From: JADJPO01 sp963750395
Lineage (GTDB): Bacteria; Actinomycetota; Actinomycetes; Actinomycetales; Kineosporiaceae
Length of the DNA stretch: 64,000 nucleotides
Direction: 5' to 3'
Assembly: GCA_963750395.1 (NCBI GenBank)
Contig: CAVVQM010000010.1
Coordinates: 599,282 to 663,281 of the forward strand
The notes beneath the pieces were generated by a model. The model was given only the letters and a program-made list of their open reading frames with translations. It did no database searches and was not told the origin of the DNA. This document shows, in pieces, positions 46,070 through 56,246 of the stretch (its first letter is position 1; each line of letters begins with the position of its first letter). Made by a program: the position numbers and the translations under genes.

Positions 46070-47121
46070 TCAGGGCTTGTCCGGAACGGTGATCTTGCCG
46101 TCGATGATCTGCTGCTTGTAGTCCTCGAGCTTGGTCTTGATGTCGTCGACCTGGCCGCCGGACGTCGAGTAGCCCACGCCGTCCTTCTTGAGGTCGAACA
46201 CCTGGACGCCGGTCAGCGGCGTCACCCTCCTGAGCAGACTTGATCATGTCGAAGACCGCGACGTCGACCCGCTTCAGCATCGAGGTCAGGATGACCGGCT
46301 TGAGGTCGGCGGAGGCCGTCTCGTACTGGTCGCTGTCGACCCCGATGGCCAGCTTGCCCTTGGCCTTGGCGGCCTGGAAGACACCGGTGCCGGAGCCGCC
46401 GGCGGCGTGGTAGACGATGTCCGCGCCGGCGTCGTACATGCCGTTCGCCGCCTCTGTCCCGGCGGCCGGGTCGTTGAAGCCCTTGCAGTCCGGCGGGTTG
46501 GAGATGTACTTCACCTGGACCTTGATGTCCGGGTTCACCTCCTTGGCGCCCGCGACGTAGCCGGCCTCGAACTTCTGGATCAGCGGGATGGTGCAGCCGC
46601 CGATGAAGCCGACGTTGCCGGTCGTGGACTTCAGCGCCGCGGCGGCGCCGACCAGGAAGGAACCCTCGTTCTCGGCGAAGGTCAGCCCGGTGACGTTGGT
46701 CGCGTCCCCAACATCGGGGTAGTCGACGATGGCGAACTGGGTGTCCGGGAACTGCGGCGCGACCTTGGCCAGACGAGGCCCCGTAGAGGAAGCCGACCGC
46801 GATGACCGGGTTGTACCCGCCCTGGGCCAGCAGCTTGAGCCGGGCCTCCTTGTCGGCGTCGGTCTCGCCCTGGTTGGCGGACAGTTCCTTGATCTCGATG
46901 CCGAGGTCGTTCTTGGCCTTGTCCAGACCGGCGGCGGCCGAGTCGTTGAAGGACTTGTCGCCCCGACCGCCGATGTCGTAGGCGAGGCCGACCTTGATCG
47001 AGGCGGCCGCGGGCTCCGCCCCGCCCGAGGTCGCTGTGGACGTGCTGTCGCTGCCGCTGCACGCGGTCAGAGCCATGGTGGCCACGGCCGCGACCGCGAC
47101 GAGGGTTGTCACCCGACGCAA
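46070..47121 (-). pseudogene. BMP-family nucleoside-binding lipoprotein, two frameshifts
   Basis: Substrate-binding lipoprotein of the PnrA/BMP family, about 350 residues when repaired. The signal peptide ends in the lipobox LTAC; a Ser/Thr-rich linker precedes VGLAYDIGGRGDKSFND, the family signature. Further on come ENEGSFLVGAAAAL, HAAGGSGTGVFQAAK and AIGVDSDQY. Breaks near 46772 and 46227 are repaired by one base each (GASLAKVAPQFPDTQF; SAQEVTPLTGVQVFDL). The start is TTG with GGAG upstream. With cdd, deoA and add nearby, nucleosides are the probable ligand. Confidence 0.83.
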
Positions 47122-47312
47122 GGGCGTCTCCGTTCTGTTCGGCTCGCAGTACTGGAGCGTGTCGTGTCGGCCGGTCTGTCGCCCACGTCCGGGATGGGTG
47201 GGCGGCCGCTCAGTCGCACACTAGTCCCTGGCCGTCCGTCATCCGGCCACAAGGCGGCGGCGCTACCGAACCGTGATGAGGACTTCACCGGCGCATGATT
47301 CCCGGCGCACGA

Positions 47313-48491
47313 TCAGTGGCCCCGGAGATCGCGCACGACGATAGCCGTGAGTACGCGGGCACCCAGAGCGACGGCCCTCTCGTCGATCAGCAGATCGCCC
47401 TGGTGCAGATCGTAGGTACGCCCACCCGGGGTACGGGTGCCCAGACGCATCATCGCCCCGGGCACCTTCTCGAGCATCCAGGCGAAGTCCTCCCCACCCA
47501 GACTCTGCTCGGCCAGCACGACACTGCCTTCGCCGAGTTCGCCGAGCACGGCCTCCTCGCTGATCAACACGCTGTCCGGGTCGTTGACCGTCGGCGGCAC
47601 CCCCCGAGTGTGCTCCACCTCGGCCCGCAGCCCATAGGGTCGGACGACCTCGTGGACGACGTCGGCCACCAGGGTGCCGGCCTGGGCCCAGACCGCAGTG
47701 TCCATGCAGCGCAGCGTGCCGGCGAGCTCTCCGCTGCGCGGGATGGCGTTCGGCGCGGCGCCTGCGGAGATCTGGCCCCAGACCATCGCGACACCGGCCC
47801 GGGGGTCGAGGCGACGGGACAGGATCGCCGGCACCTGAACGGCAACCTGGGCCAACGCGAAGACCAGGTCCCCGGTGACGTGGGGGCGGGAGGTGTGACC
47901 GCCGTCGCCGTACAGGCGCACGACGATGGAGTCCGATGCCGAGGTGATCGGACCGCCGCGTACGCCGATCTGCCCGACGTCGCTCGCCGGGTCGCAGTGC
48001 AGCGCGTAGGCGCGGTCCACACCGTCCAACCCGCCATTGGCGATCACCTGCAGGGCGCCTCCGGGCTGGATCTCCTCGGCGGGCTGGAAGATCAGCCGGA
48101 CCCGGCCCGGCAGGGCGCCGACGGCGTCCAGTTCGGCGAGCATGAGCCCGGCTCCGAGCACCGCGGTCGTGTGCACATCGTGCCCGCACGCATGGCTGAC
48201 CCCCTCGACGGTGGAGTCGTACTCCAGATCGGTCTGCTCTGCCAGCGGCAGGGCGTCCAGATCGGCGCGCAGGGCGATGGTGCGCCCGCGAGGATCACCG
48301 ATGTCGCAGATCAACCCGGTGCCTGGCAACAGTTGCGGCTCGAGCCCGGCGCGGGTGAGGCGCTCTGCGACCCGTTGCGTGGTCCGGAACTCGCTGTAGC
48401 CCAACTCGGGATGAGCGTGGACGTCGCGCCGGAACGCGACGAGACCGTCGGCAAGGGGCTCGATCAGCGAGGTCAGGGATAGGTCGCTCAC
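47313..48491 (-). CDS. M20-family amidohydrolase (AmiA/HipO-like)
   Basis: A 392-residue metallopeptidase-type amidohydrolase of the IAA-amino acid/hippurate hydrolase group. HAHPELGYSE, the metal-binding ACGHDVHT, the catalytic pair in PAEEIQPGG and the dimerisation domain with DGGHTSRPH are all present, and LGGEDFAWML holds the last metal site. Equivalent genes (amiA1/amiB1) lie close to lpdA and PNP in mycobacteria. The GTG at 48491 is the family-like start, though no ribosome site is evident. Likely cytoplasmic; it hydrolyses N-acyl amino acids. Confidence 0.88.
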   Translation of the reverse strand: MSDLSLTSLIEPLADGLVAFRRDVHAHPELGYSEFRTTQRVAERLTRAGLEPQLLPGTGLICDIGDPRGRTIALRADLDALPLAEQTDLEYDSTVEGVSHACGHDVHTTAVLGAGLMLAELDAVGALPGRVRLIFQPAEEIQPGGALQVIANGGLDGVDRAYALHCDPASDVGQIGVRGGPITSASDSIVVRLYGDGGHTSRPHVTGDLVFALAQVAVQVPAILSRRLDPRAGVAMVWGQISAGAAPNAIPRSGELAGTLRCMDTAVWAQAGTLVADVVHEVVRPYGLRAEVEHTRGVPPTVNDPDSVLISEEAVLGELGEGSVVLAEQSLGGEDFAWMLEKVPGAMMRLGTRTPGGRTYDLHQGDLLIDERAVALGARVLTAIVVRDLRGH

Positions 48492-48504
48492 AGCAGGAGC
48501 CAGG

Positions 48505-49572
48505 CTAGCCCAGCCGGGCACCCGGCCCGGCGGAAACCTGCCCACGCGGATGGTCCACGCGCTCCAGAGCGCTCTGCCAGGCGTTCATCCGGCGCCAGAA
48601 GTGGTCCCCGACCGGTTCGGGAGCGAGCAGGAACATGAAGTGCTTCCCGGTCGGGTCGCCCTCGATGACGGCCACCTCCGGCAGCGGCCCCGGCCCGGTC
48701 AGGTGGTAGGCGGTGTACCCGTGCGGGGCCAGCGCGGCCCGCAACTCCTGCTCCGAGCGGCCGTAGAGCACCTCGACGAACATCCAGGGCCGATGGGCGG
48801 CGATCGTCTCCGCGGCGCCCGCGACCACCTGGTGCTCGGTTGTCTCGGTGTCGATCTTCATCACGGCCGGGACGGCGCCGGTCCGCCGCACGTAGGTGTC
48901 GACGGTCTCCAGCGGCACCTCGATCTCGCGCGAGTGCGGCCGGAACCCGGGGTTCAGGGAGTTCGAGCTGTCGGTGACGTCGGACAGGTACAGCGTCGCG
49001 GAGCCCTCGGCGTCCCCCAGGGCGAGTTCGTCCACCGTGATCGGCAGGTCGTTCGCAACGCTCAGGATCCTCGCCGCCTCGGCGAGATCCGGCGTCGGCT
49101 CGACAGCGCGTACCGGCCTGTCGCCGACCATCGCAGCCAGCAACGCGTAGATGCCGATGTTGGCCCCGATGTCCAGAACGGCGCCGCCGGGGGCCTGCTC
49201 GGTCGCGGTCAGGAACGCGGCGAGGGCGAACGGCTCGTAGCCGGCCAGGGTCTTCTCCTGGAGCACCTCGGCGACGTACATCCCCATCGGGACGTCGATG
49301 TGCAGGGTGCGCAGAACACCCACCTCGTCCGCGATCTCGGTCGCGTCGAGGGGCAGCAGCGGGACGGACAGCTCGAAGCTGCGTCGGGCCGGGGGCCTCG
49401 CGGCGGGGGCGGGCTTCGCGGTGGGGGCGGGCTTCGCGGGCGCCGATGCCCGGGGCGCCGGGGGGGCGGCCGGGGACCACAGACCGACGCCTCGCAGGAG
49501 ACGCAGGCCGAGGACCCGGACCCTCTTGGGCAGCCGCCGGCGAAGCCGTCGAACCGATGCACCGATGTCCAT
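48505..49572 (-). CDS. FkbM-family methyltransferase
   Basis: A 355-residue protein. A basic N-terminus (RRLRRRLPKRVR) and a Pro/Ala-rich linker (about residues 35-70) precede an FkbM domain with AVLDIGANIGIYALLAAM as SAM motif, AVEPTPDLAEAARI and VMKIDTETTEHQVV. FkbM proteins O-methylate sugars or polyketide-type substrates. It is followed 13 bases later by the amidohydrolase. The target is unknown; a glycan or cell-envelope sugar would fit GDP-mannose genes close by, as a guess. Confidence 0.83.
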   Translation of the reverse strand: MDIGASVRRLRRRLPKRVRVLGLRLLRGVGLWSPAAPPAPRASAPAKPAPTAKPAPAARPPARRSFELSVPLLPLDATEIADEVGVLRTLHIDVPMGMYVAEVLQEKTLAGYEPFALAAFLTATEQAPGGAVLDIGANIGIYALLAAMVGDRPVRAVEPTPDLAEAARILSVANDLPITVDELALGDAEGSATLYLSDVTDSSNSLNPGFRPHSREIEVPLETVDTYVRRTGAVPAVMKIDTETTEHQVVAGAAETIAAHRPWMFVEVLYGRSEQELRAALAPHGYTAYHLTGPGPLPEVAVIEGDPTGKHFMFLLAPEPVGDHFWRRMNAWQSALERVDHPRGQVSAGPGARLG

Positions 49573-49629
49573 GCCCCTACCCCTCACGGCGACTGTCACG
49601 TTCCGAGAGGCAGAGGTTACTTTACGTAG

Positions 49630-49660
49630 TGGGCCGCCCGCGAAACGGGCACTCGGCCCA
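49630..49660 (-). terminator. Hairpin downstream of the mutase-family gene
   Basis: TGGGCCG (49630-49636) pairs with CGGCCCA (49654-49660), and inside it CCCG (49637-49640) pairs with CGGG (49646-49649). The structure begins four bases past the mutase stop on the minus strand, before the FkbM gene. Confidence 0.55.
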
Positions 49661-49664
49661 GACC

Positions 49665-51260
49665 TCAGAACGCGTCCGCAGGGGTATATGTGCCCCAGAC
49701 CGCGCGCAGCGCGTTGCATACCTCCCCGCCGGTCGCCCGGGCGGCCAGGGCCTCGCGCATCGGGTACAGCACGTTGTCGGTGCCGGACGCCGCCGTCCTC
49801 AGCCTGTCCAGCGCCTCCTCCACGGCCGCGTTGTCGCGCTCGGAGCGAAGCCGCACCAACGCCTCTCGCTGCTGGGCCTCGATGGTCGGGTCGACCCGCA
49901 GCGGGTCGTAGTGCTCCTCGTCATCGATGGTGAACCTGTTCACGCCCACCACGGTGCGCTCGGCGTCGTCGATCTCCTGGGCGACGGCGTAGGCCGAACG
50001 TTCGATCTCGTTCTTCTGGAAGCCCTGTTCGATGGCGGCGACCGCTCCCCCGCGCTCCTCGACCTGGTTGATGAGGTCGACGATGGCCTCCTCCAACTGG
50101 TCCGTCAGGGACTCCACGACATAGGAGCCCGCGAACGGGTCGACCGTCTTGCAGACGTCCGTCTCGTAGGCGATGACCTGCTGGGTCCGCAGAGCCAGAC
50201 GCGCGGCCTTCTCGCTCGGCAGCGCGATCGCCTCGTCGTAGGAGTTGGTGTGCAGGCTCTGGGTGCCGCCGAGGACGGCCCCGAGCCCCTGCAGCGCCAC
50301 CCGGACCATGTTCACCTCGGGCTGCTGGGCGGTCAGCTGCACCCCGGCCGTCTGGGTGTGGAAGCGCAGCATCTGGCTCTTGGGGTTCGTCGAGCCGAAC
50401 TCCTCGGAGACCATCCGCGCCCAGACCCGTCGGGCGGCCCGGAACTTGGCCACCTCCTCGAGCAGCGTCGTCCGGGCCACGAAGAAGAACGACAGCCGTG
50501 GGCCGATGTCGTCGACACTCAGGCCGGCGGCCTGGGCGGCGCGCACGTACTCCTTGGCGTTGGCCAGGGTGAAGGCGATCTCCTGCGCGGGCGTGGCCCC
50601 GGCCTCGGCCATGTGGTAGCCCGAGATCGAGATCGTGTTCCAGCGCGGCATCTCGCTGCGGCAGTAGGCGAAGATGTCGCTGACCAGCCGCAGCGACGCC
50701 TTGGGCGGGAAGATGTAGGTGCCGCGGGCGATGTACTCCTTGAGCACGTCGTTCTGGATCGTCCCGGCCAGCTTGGTCGGATCCGCACCCTGCTCGCTGG
50801 CGACCAGTTGGTAGAGCAGCAGCAGGACGGCGGCCGGCGCGTTGATGGTCATGGACGTCGAGACCTGGTCCAGCGGAAGGCCGCCGAAGAGGATCCGCAT
50901 GTCGTCCAGCGAGTCGATGGCCACGCCGACCTTGCCGATCTCACCGGCCGCCACCGGGTCGTCGGAGTCGTAGCCCATCTGGGTCGGCAGGTCGAAGGCG
51001 ACGCTGAGCCCGCCGGTACCGGCGGAGACCAGTTGGTGGTATCGGGTGTTGGACTCGCGGGCGGTGCCGAAGCCCGCGTACTGCCGCATCGTCCAGGGGC
51101 GACCCGTGTACATGGACGGGTAGGGCCCACGGGTGTACGGATATTCGCCCGGGTCGCCCAGCGCCGCCGCGGGGTCGAACCCGGCCAGGTCGTCGGGACC
51201 GTACACGGACTTGAGCGGGAGACCGGATTCGGTCCTGCCCCCACCGTCGGATGTGCTCAT
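49665..51260 (-). CDS. Methylmalonyl-CoA mutase-family large subunit, no B12 domain
   Basis: A 531-residue TIM-barrel subunit of a coenzyme B12-dependent acyl-CoA mutase. The family stretches YTGRPWTMRQYAGFGTA, GLSVAFDLPTQMGYDSD, LAGTIQNDVLKEYI, SISGYHMAEAGAT and GGTQSLHTNSYDEA are present. The protein stops before the C-terminal cobalamin-binding domain of full-length methylmalonyl-CoA mutase, so it needs a separate small B12 subunit, which is not in the window. Short forms with HTQTAGVQLT resemble isobutyryl- or hydroxyisobutyryl-type mutases as well as short methylmalonyl-CoA mutases, so the substrate is left open. AGGAGG precedes the ATG. Confidence 0.88.
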   Translation of the reverse strand: MSTSDGGGRTESGLPLKSVYGPDDLAGFDPAAALGDPGEYPYTRGPYPSMYTGRPWTMRQYAGFGTARESNTRYHQLVSAGTGGLSVAFDLPTQMGYDSDDPVAAGEIGKVGVAIDSLDDMRILFGGLPLDQVSTSMTINAPAAVLLLLYQLVASEQGADPTKLAGTIQNDVLKEYIARGTYIFPPKASLRLVSDIFAYCRSEMPRWNTISISGYHMAEAGATPAQEIAFTLANAKEYVRAAQAAGLSVDDIGPRLSFFFVARTTLLEEVAKFRAARRVWARMVSEEFGSTNPKSQMLRFHTQTAGVQLTAQQPEVNMVRVALQGLGAVLGGTQSLHTNSYDEAIALPSEKAARLALRTQQVIAYETDVCKTVDPFAGSYVVESLTDQLEEAIVDLINQVEERGGAVAAIEQGFQKNEIERSAYAVAQEIDDAERTVVGVNRFTIDDEEHYDPLRVDPTIEAQQREALVRLRSERDNAAVEEALDRLRTAASGTDNVLYPMREALAARATGGEVCNALRAVWGTYTPADAF

Positions 51261-51362
51261 CGCCGCCTCCTGCGCGTCGTCGCGTTCACGAGGCTACCGA
51301 CGCCCGCGACGCGCTGAACAGGCCGCGCGGTGGGCCCCGTCACATCCGGCGCCCCGACGATG

Positions 51363-52476
51363 TCAGAGCAGATCGGCGCGGCCGCGCGCCTGGACCTGCG
51401 CGACCAGTGCCTTGACGTCCTGGGCCCGGGCTCGGGTGGTGACCAGGACGGCGTCCGGGGTGTCCACGACGACGACGTCGTCCAAGCCCTGGACGACGAC
51501 CAACCGGCCACCCGCGGCGACGACCAGGCCGTCGCCGTCCGGAACGATCACCTGGGCCGGGTCGCCGAGCACCCGCATCCCGAGCGTTGTCCGGGTGCGC
51601 CGGCGGCAGCAGGTGCAGCGCGTCGAAGTCACCGATGTCGTCCCATCCGAGATCGGCCGGGATCACCGCGACGCGCCCGGCCGCCGCTGCGGGTTCGGCC
51701 ACGGCGTAGTCGATGGCCACCTTCTCCAGGGTGGGCCAGATCTCGGCCAGGACGGCGTCGCGCTGCGGGGTGTCCCAGGCGGCGGCGATCGCGCGGACTC
51801 CCTCGTGCAGCTCGGGTCGGTGCTCGGCCAGCTGGGCGAGCAGGACGTCGGCCCGGGCGACGAACATCCCGGCGTTCCATCGGTATCCGCGCGCCACGTA
51901 GTCGGTGGCGGTGGCGAGGTCCGGCTTCTCGACGAATCGTTCGACGGCCAGCGCGGACGGCGCTCCGGGAACGGCGAGCGAGGTCCCTGGACCGATGTAG
52001 CCGAACGCGGCCGACGGCTCCGTCGGGGTGATGCCGATGGTGACGACGTATCCCTGGTCTGCTGCGGCCACGGCCTCGGCGACGGCGGCGTGGAAGGCGG
52101 CGACGTCACGGATCACGTGATCGGCTGCGAACGAGCCGACCACCGCAGCGGGATGCCTCGAGAAGACCACAGCCGTGGCCAGGGCGATCGCGGCGGTGGA
52201 GTCCCGCGGTGACGGTTCGGCGATCAGATCGGCCGCGTCCACCTTCGGCAGCTGGCCCGCCACCGCCGTGGCGTGCCGCAGGCCGGTGACGACCACCACG
52301 CTCTGGGCGAGGGGTGCCAGCCGGTCGACCGTCTGCTGGATCAGCGTGCGGCCCGACCCAGTGAGGTCGAGCAGGAACTTGGGGTGCCCGGAACGGGACA
52401 GCGGCCAGAGCCGGGTTCCCGCTCCGCCCGCGGGGACTATGGCGTGAAAGCCGGTCAACGGCCTGATGTCGTTCAT
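51363..52476 (-). pseudogene. manC: Mannose-1-phosphate guanylyltransferase, one frameshift
   Basis: Makes GDP-mannose from mannose-1-phosphate and GTP. The N-terminal signature FHAIVPAGGAGTRLWPLSRS, the FVEKP motif and WNAGMFVAR are present, as is the conserved DLGWDDIGDFDAL. The frame breaks near 51585, where removing one base gives DNLGMRVLGDPAQVIV and a natural ending at 51363, about 370 residues in all. No hexapeptide or isomerase domain is attached. Together with manA at 57714 it supplies GDP-mannose for glycans. The break is probably a sequence error. Confidence 0.85.
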
Positions 52477-52555
52477 CACTGCAGGACGCTACCCGAGGCC
52501 GAACCCCACGGGCGCTGTTGTCCCCCTCATGGCGGGGGAGAACAGCACCCGATCA

Positions 52556-53665
52556 TCACGCACTCCGGCGCAGGGCATCTCGAGCAGTGCGCACCACCCG
52601 GCCGGCCAGACCCATCCCAGCCACGGTGACGCCGCCGAGGATCACGCCCGCAGCGAGGGTCACCCGGTCGGCCGCGCGCGCCTGGTAGCTGGGCTGGCCG
52701 GCTGCGGCGGCACGGGCGCCCGCCGGACGGGCTCCGATGGCGGCGTGAGCCGCATCGTCGCCGTCGCCGGCGGTGTCCTCTGCGGCGATCCCGAGATCTG
52801 CCGCGGTGACCGCGGCCCAGGCTGCCGCGAGCAGGGTGATCCGCCCGGCCAGGTTGAAGAACAGCAGTAGGACGGCCAACGTCGTCGCGCTGGCCAGGAG
52901 GGGGTTACCGGATGCCTGGCGCGTCAGCAGCCCACCGGAGAGCTTCAGTGCCTCCAGACCCACGGCGCCGATGATCGCCCCGCTGAGCAGCACCCGGACC
53001 GACACCGGGATCCGCGCCAGGAGCCGGAAGAAGGTCAGGAACAGCACGACGTCCACACCCAGCACCCCGACCTGGACCAGTACCTGCACCAGCACCCGGG
53101 CCGGGGTTGAGGCGATGCCGAGCTGGTCGAGGACCCACCCGGACGCCGAGGAGAGCCCGACGCTGACCGCGATGGAGGCCAGCACCAGCAGCCCGAGCAC
53201 CGCGAGCACCCCGATGTCGAGCAGTTTCTTCAGCAGCGGCCCGGGCAGCCGGTCCAGGCCGAATACCGCCCTGATGCCCTGTCGCATCGCATCGACCCAA
53301 CCCAGGCCCGTTAACAGCAGGAGTCCGACGGCGATCGCGCCGGTGGTGGTCAGCACGTTCCTCCTGACCAGATCGTTGATCCAGACCTGGCCCTCGCCAC
53401 GGTTCATCCCGATGATCTCTTGGCCGAAGGTCTCGTTGACGTAGTCGACCACCTGCTGCTTCAGCTCGGTGTTGCCGCCGAGGACGAGACCGAACGCGGT
53501 GAAGCCGATGACCAGCAAGGCGAAGAACGAGAACAGCGCCACGTAGGCGATCCCGCCGGCGAGCAGGTTGCCGCGCGCAGCGCTGAACTGGTCCCACACC
53601 CGGAGGGGCTTGGTCTGCTTCAGCCGCTCGATCCACTGCTTGAGTCGCTCGATCCACTGCTTCAC
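52556..53665 (-). CDS. YihY/BrkB-family membrane protein
   Basis: A 369-residue integral membrane protein with about six hydrophobic helices between residues 35 and 290, beginning with GNLLAGGIAYVALFSFFAL, the family hallmark. The C-terminal 70 residues are soluble and Ala/Arg-rich with a last hydrophobic stretch near 345. The family was once called ribonuclease BN but is now regarded as membrane proteins of uncertain transport or envelope role. GTG start with GGAGG upstream. The N-terminus contains a duplicated KQWIERL encoded by a 21-base tandem repeat. Confidence 0.87.
   Translation of the reverse strand: MKQWIERLKQWIERLKQTKPLRVWDQFSAARGNLLAGGIAYVALFSFFALLVIGFTAFGLVLGGNTELKQQVVDYVNETFGQEIIGMNRGEGQVWINDLVRRNVLTTTGAIAVGLLLLTGLGWVDAMRQGIRAVFGLDRLPGPLLKKLLDIGVLAVLGLLVLASIAVSVGLSSASGWVLDQLGIASTPARVLVQVLVQVGVLGVDVVLFLTFFRLLARIPVSVRVLLSGAIIGAVGLEALKLSGGLLTRQASGNPLLASATTLAVLLLFFNLAGRITLLAAAWAAVTAADLGIAAEDTAGDGDDAAHAAIGARPAGARAAAAGQPSYQARAADRVTLAAGVILGGVTVAGMGLAGRVVRTARDALRRSA
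53625..53662. repeat. 21-bp-period duplication in the YihY N-terminus
   Basis: CGCTCGATCCACTGCTT occurs at 53625-53641 and again at 53646-53662. On the minus strand each copy encodes KQWIERL, so the protein begins with two in-frame copies. Confidence 0.85.
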
Positions 53666-53678
53666 TCCGCCTCCAGGG

Positions 53679-54278
53679 TCACTGCGCCTCCCGGCCGAAC
53701 GGCACCTCGCGCCGGCGTCGCCACACGCCGTCGGAGGTCTTCAGGTAGATGGCGAAACGGTCCACGATCAGGGTCTCGTAGTAGTCACGCATCACCTCGA
53801 CGGCGCGGTCCAGGTCGGCCTCGGGTACCGCGTGGGCGAGGGTGACATGCGGATGAAAGGCGAACGCGAGTCCCCCGGCGAGTGGTCCGCTGCACACGGC
53901 CTCCTGCAGGCGGTGCAGGGCCCCGAGGTCACCGCCCACCCCGACATAGACCACCGGCGAGACCGGTCGGAACGTGCCGGTGCCCACGAGATCCACCCGG
54001 AACGGGTCCGTCCGTGCAGCCACCTCGGCCAGGTGCTCGCGGGCCGTACCCCTGGTGGACTCGAGCATCAACCTCGGCGGCAGCAACGTGATGTGCGGGT
54101 GGATCTGTGCACCCTCGACGTCGCCGAAGGACTTGCGCACGGCACGCAGTTCGCCCGCCAGGGGTTCGGGCAGGTCGATGACGACCCCGGCCACCAGTTC
54201 GTTGTCGGAGCGGGGAACCAGGTTCGACAGGCGCGACAGCCCCGGCGCGGGCCCATCCCGCCCCGCCGGGCCCTCCAT
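53679..54278 (-). CDS. 2'-5' RNA ligase-family (2H phosphoesterase) protein
   Basis: A 199-residue protein with the two HxT catalytic motifs that define the 2H phosphoesterase superfamily: HPHITLL in the first half and HPHVTLAH in the second. The spacing of about 80 residues is normal. Members act on 2',3'-cyclic phosphates or 2'-5' RNA links. The start is uncertain: ATG at 54278 was taken, with GTGs at 54290 and 54296 in frame. It follows trpS by 25 bases and may be co-transcribed with it. Confidence 0.85.
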   Translation of the reverse strand: MEGPAGRDGPAPGLSRLSNLVPRSDNELVAGVVIDLPEPLAGELRAVRKSFGDVEGAQIHPHITLLPPRLMLESTRGTAREHLAEVAARTDPFRVDLVGTGTFRPVSPVVYVGVGGDLGALHRLQEAVCSGPLAGGLAFAFHPHVTLAHAVPEADLDRAVEVMRDYYETLIVDRFAIYLKTSDGVWRRRREVPFGREAQ

Positions 54279-54303
54279 CGAGCCGTTCACCGCCACGACC
54301 CGA

Positions 54304-55305
<1,002 letters not shown>

Positions 55306-55486
55306 GGCGGCCATTCTGTCAGGAGCGCAGGGATGCCGCATGCAGCGTCTGCACATGCATCAGCACGCCCTGTTCCGGGTCGAGCAGCGGGGCGGGAATG
55401 CCCACCGAGCCCAGGACGGCGCTGCGGATCGAGACCCGGGCAGCAGCAGGCGCCCCGGCGACCCCGCGGGGGGCTGAATCACGCCG

Positions 55487-56155
55487 TCATGCGGGAGGTT
55501 CGACCACCCTGTGGGGCGCGTCGTCGGTCTGGCCGGGTCGCTGACTCGCCTCGCTCGGGTCGGCGTCGTCGTCCGCGTGAATATCGGGCTCGACGTCCCG
55601 CGCCCGGCCCGACTGCTCGCGCACCCGTGCCTCGAGTTCGGCGATCCTGCGCTTGTTGCGACGACGGGTCGCCATCAGGACCCACCAGAGCACGGCGACG
55701 AGCGCACCGACCACTGCGCCCACCAGGCTGGCGGTGCGGAAGGCAGGGGCGTCGACATCGAAGATCCGCTCGCCGGCGTGAGCGGCGTTCCCGTTGCCCA
55801 GCACGATCCCCAGGGTGGTCAGGTTGGGCGCCGCGAGGACGGCGGCCAGCAGCAGCCAGACCACCCGGCTGGTGAGGGAGCCCGCATGCCAGGCGAAGAC
55901 GCGGCGCAGCAGCAACAGCGGAAGGGCGGTGAACAGGACGCCGCAGACCAGCCCGGCGAACACGCCGGTACTGATCCGGCCGTCGACGACGTCGCCCACC
56001 CGTTGCGCCCACCATCTCGGCAGCCACGTGACCGCCAGCAGGACGGCGAGCGCGAGCAGCGCGACCGTGATGGCCACCAAGGTGATCCGCATTCCCCAGT
56101 CGCGCTCCTTGACGACGACCGGTGCGGACTCCGGAAGCGGGTCGGGGGTGCTCAC
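55487..56155 (-). CDS. Hypothetical four-helix membrane protein
   Basis: A 222-residue protein not assigned to a characterised family. Four hydrophobic segments (about residues 22-44, 61-84, 96-118 and 142-165) are followed by a basic/acidic coiled-coil-like stretch RRRNKRRIAELEARVREQ and a charged Asp/Pro-rich tail. Many actinobacteria have similar small proteins labelled permease. The GTG at 56155 follows a run of G. It lies between trpS and a divergent S51-type gene. Confidence 0.7.
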   Translation of the reverse strand: MSTPDPLPESAPVVVKERDWGMRITLVAITVALLALAVLLAVTWLPRWWAQRVGDVVDGRISTGVFAGLVCGVLFTALPLLLLRRVFAWHAGSLTSRVVWLLLAAVLAAPNLTTLGIVLGNGNAAHAGERIFDVDAPAFRTASLVGAVVGALVAVLWWVLMATRRRNKRRIAELEARVREQSGRARDVEPDIHADDDADPSEASQRPGQTDDAPHRVVEPPA

Positions 56156-56246
56156 CCCCCGATCATGGCACGGTGCTGCACCCGTCGTCCCGGCCCTCGC
56201 CGCGCTCGAAGCGCCCCCACGCGCAGCAGCCGCGATGATGGAGCCC

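Noticed and set aside
42003..46774. Programmed +1 ribosomal frameshifting as the reason for the broken genes
   Set aside because: There are far too many breaks, with no shared slippery sequence or downstream structure, in genes not known to be recoded. Consensus error explains them better.
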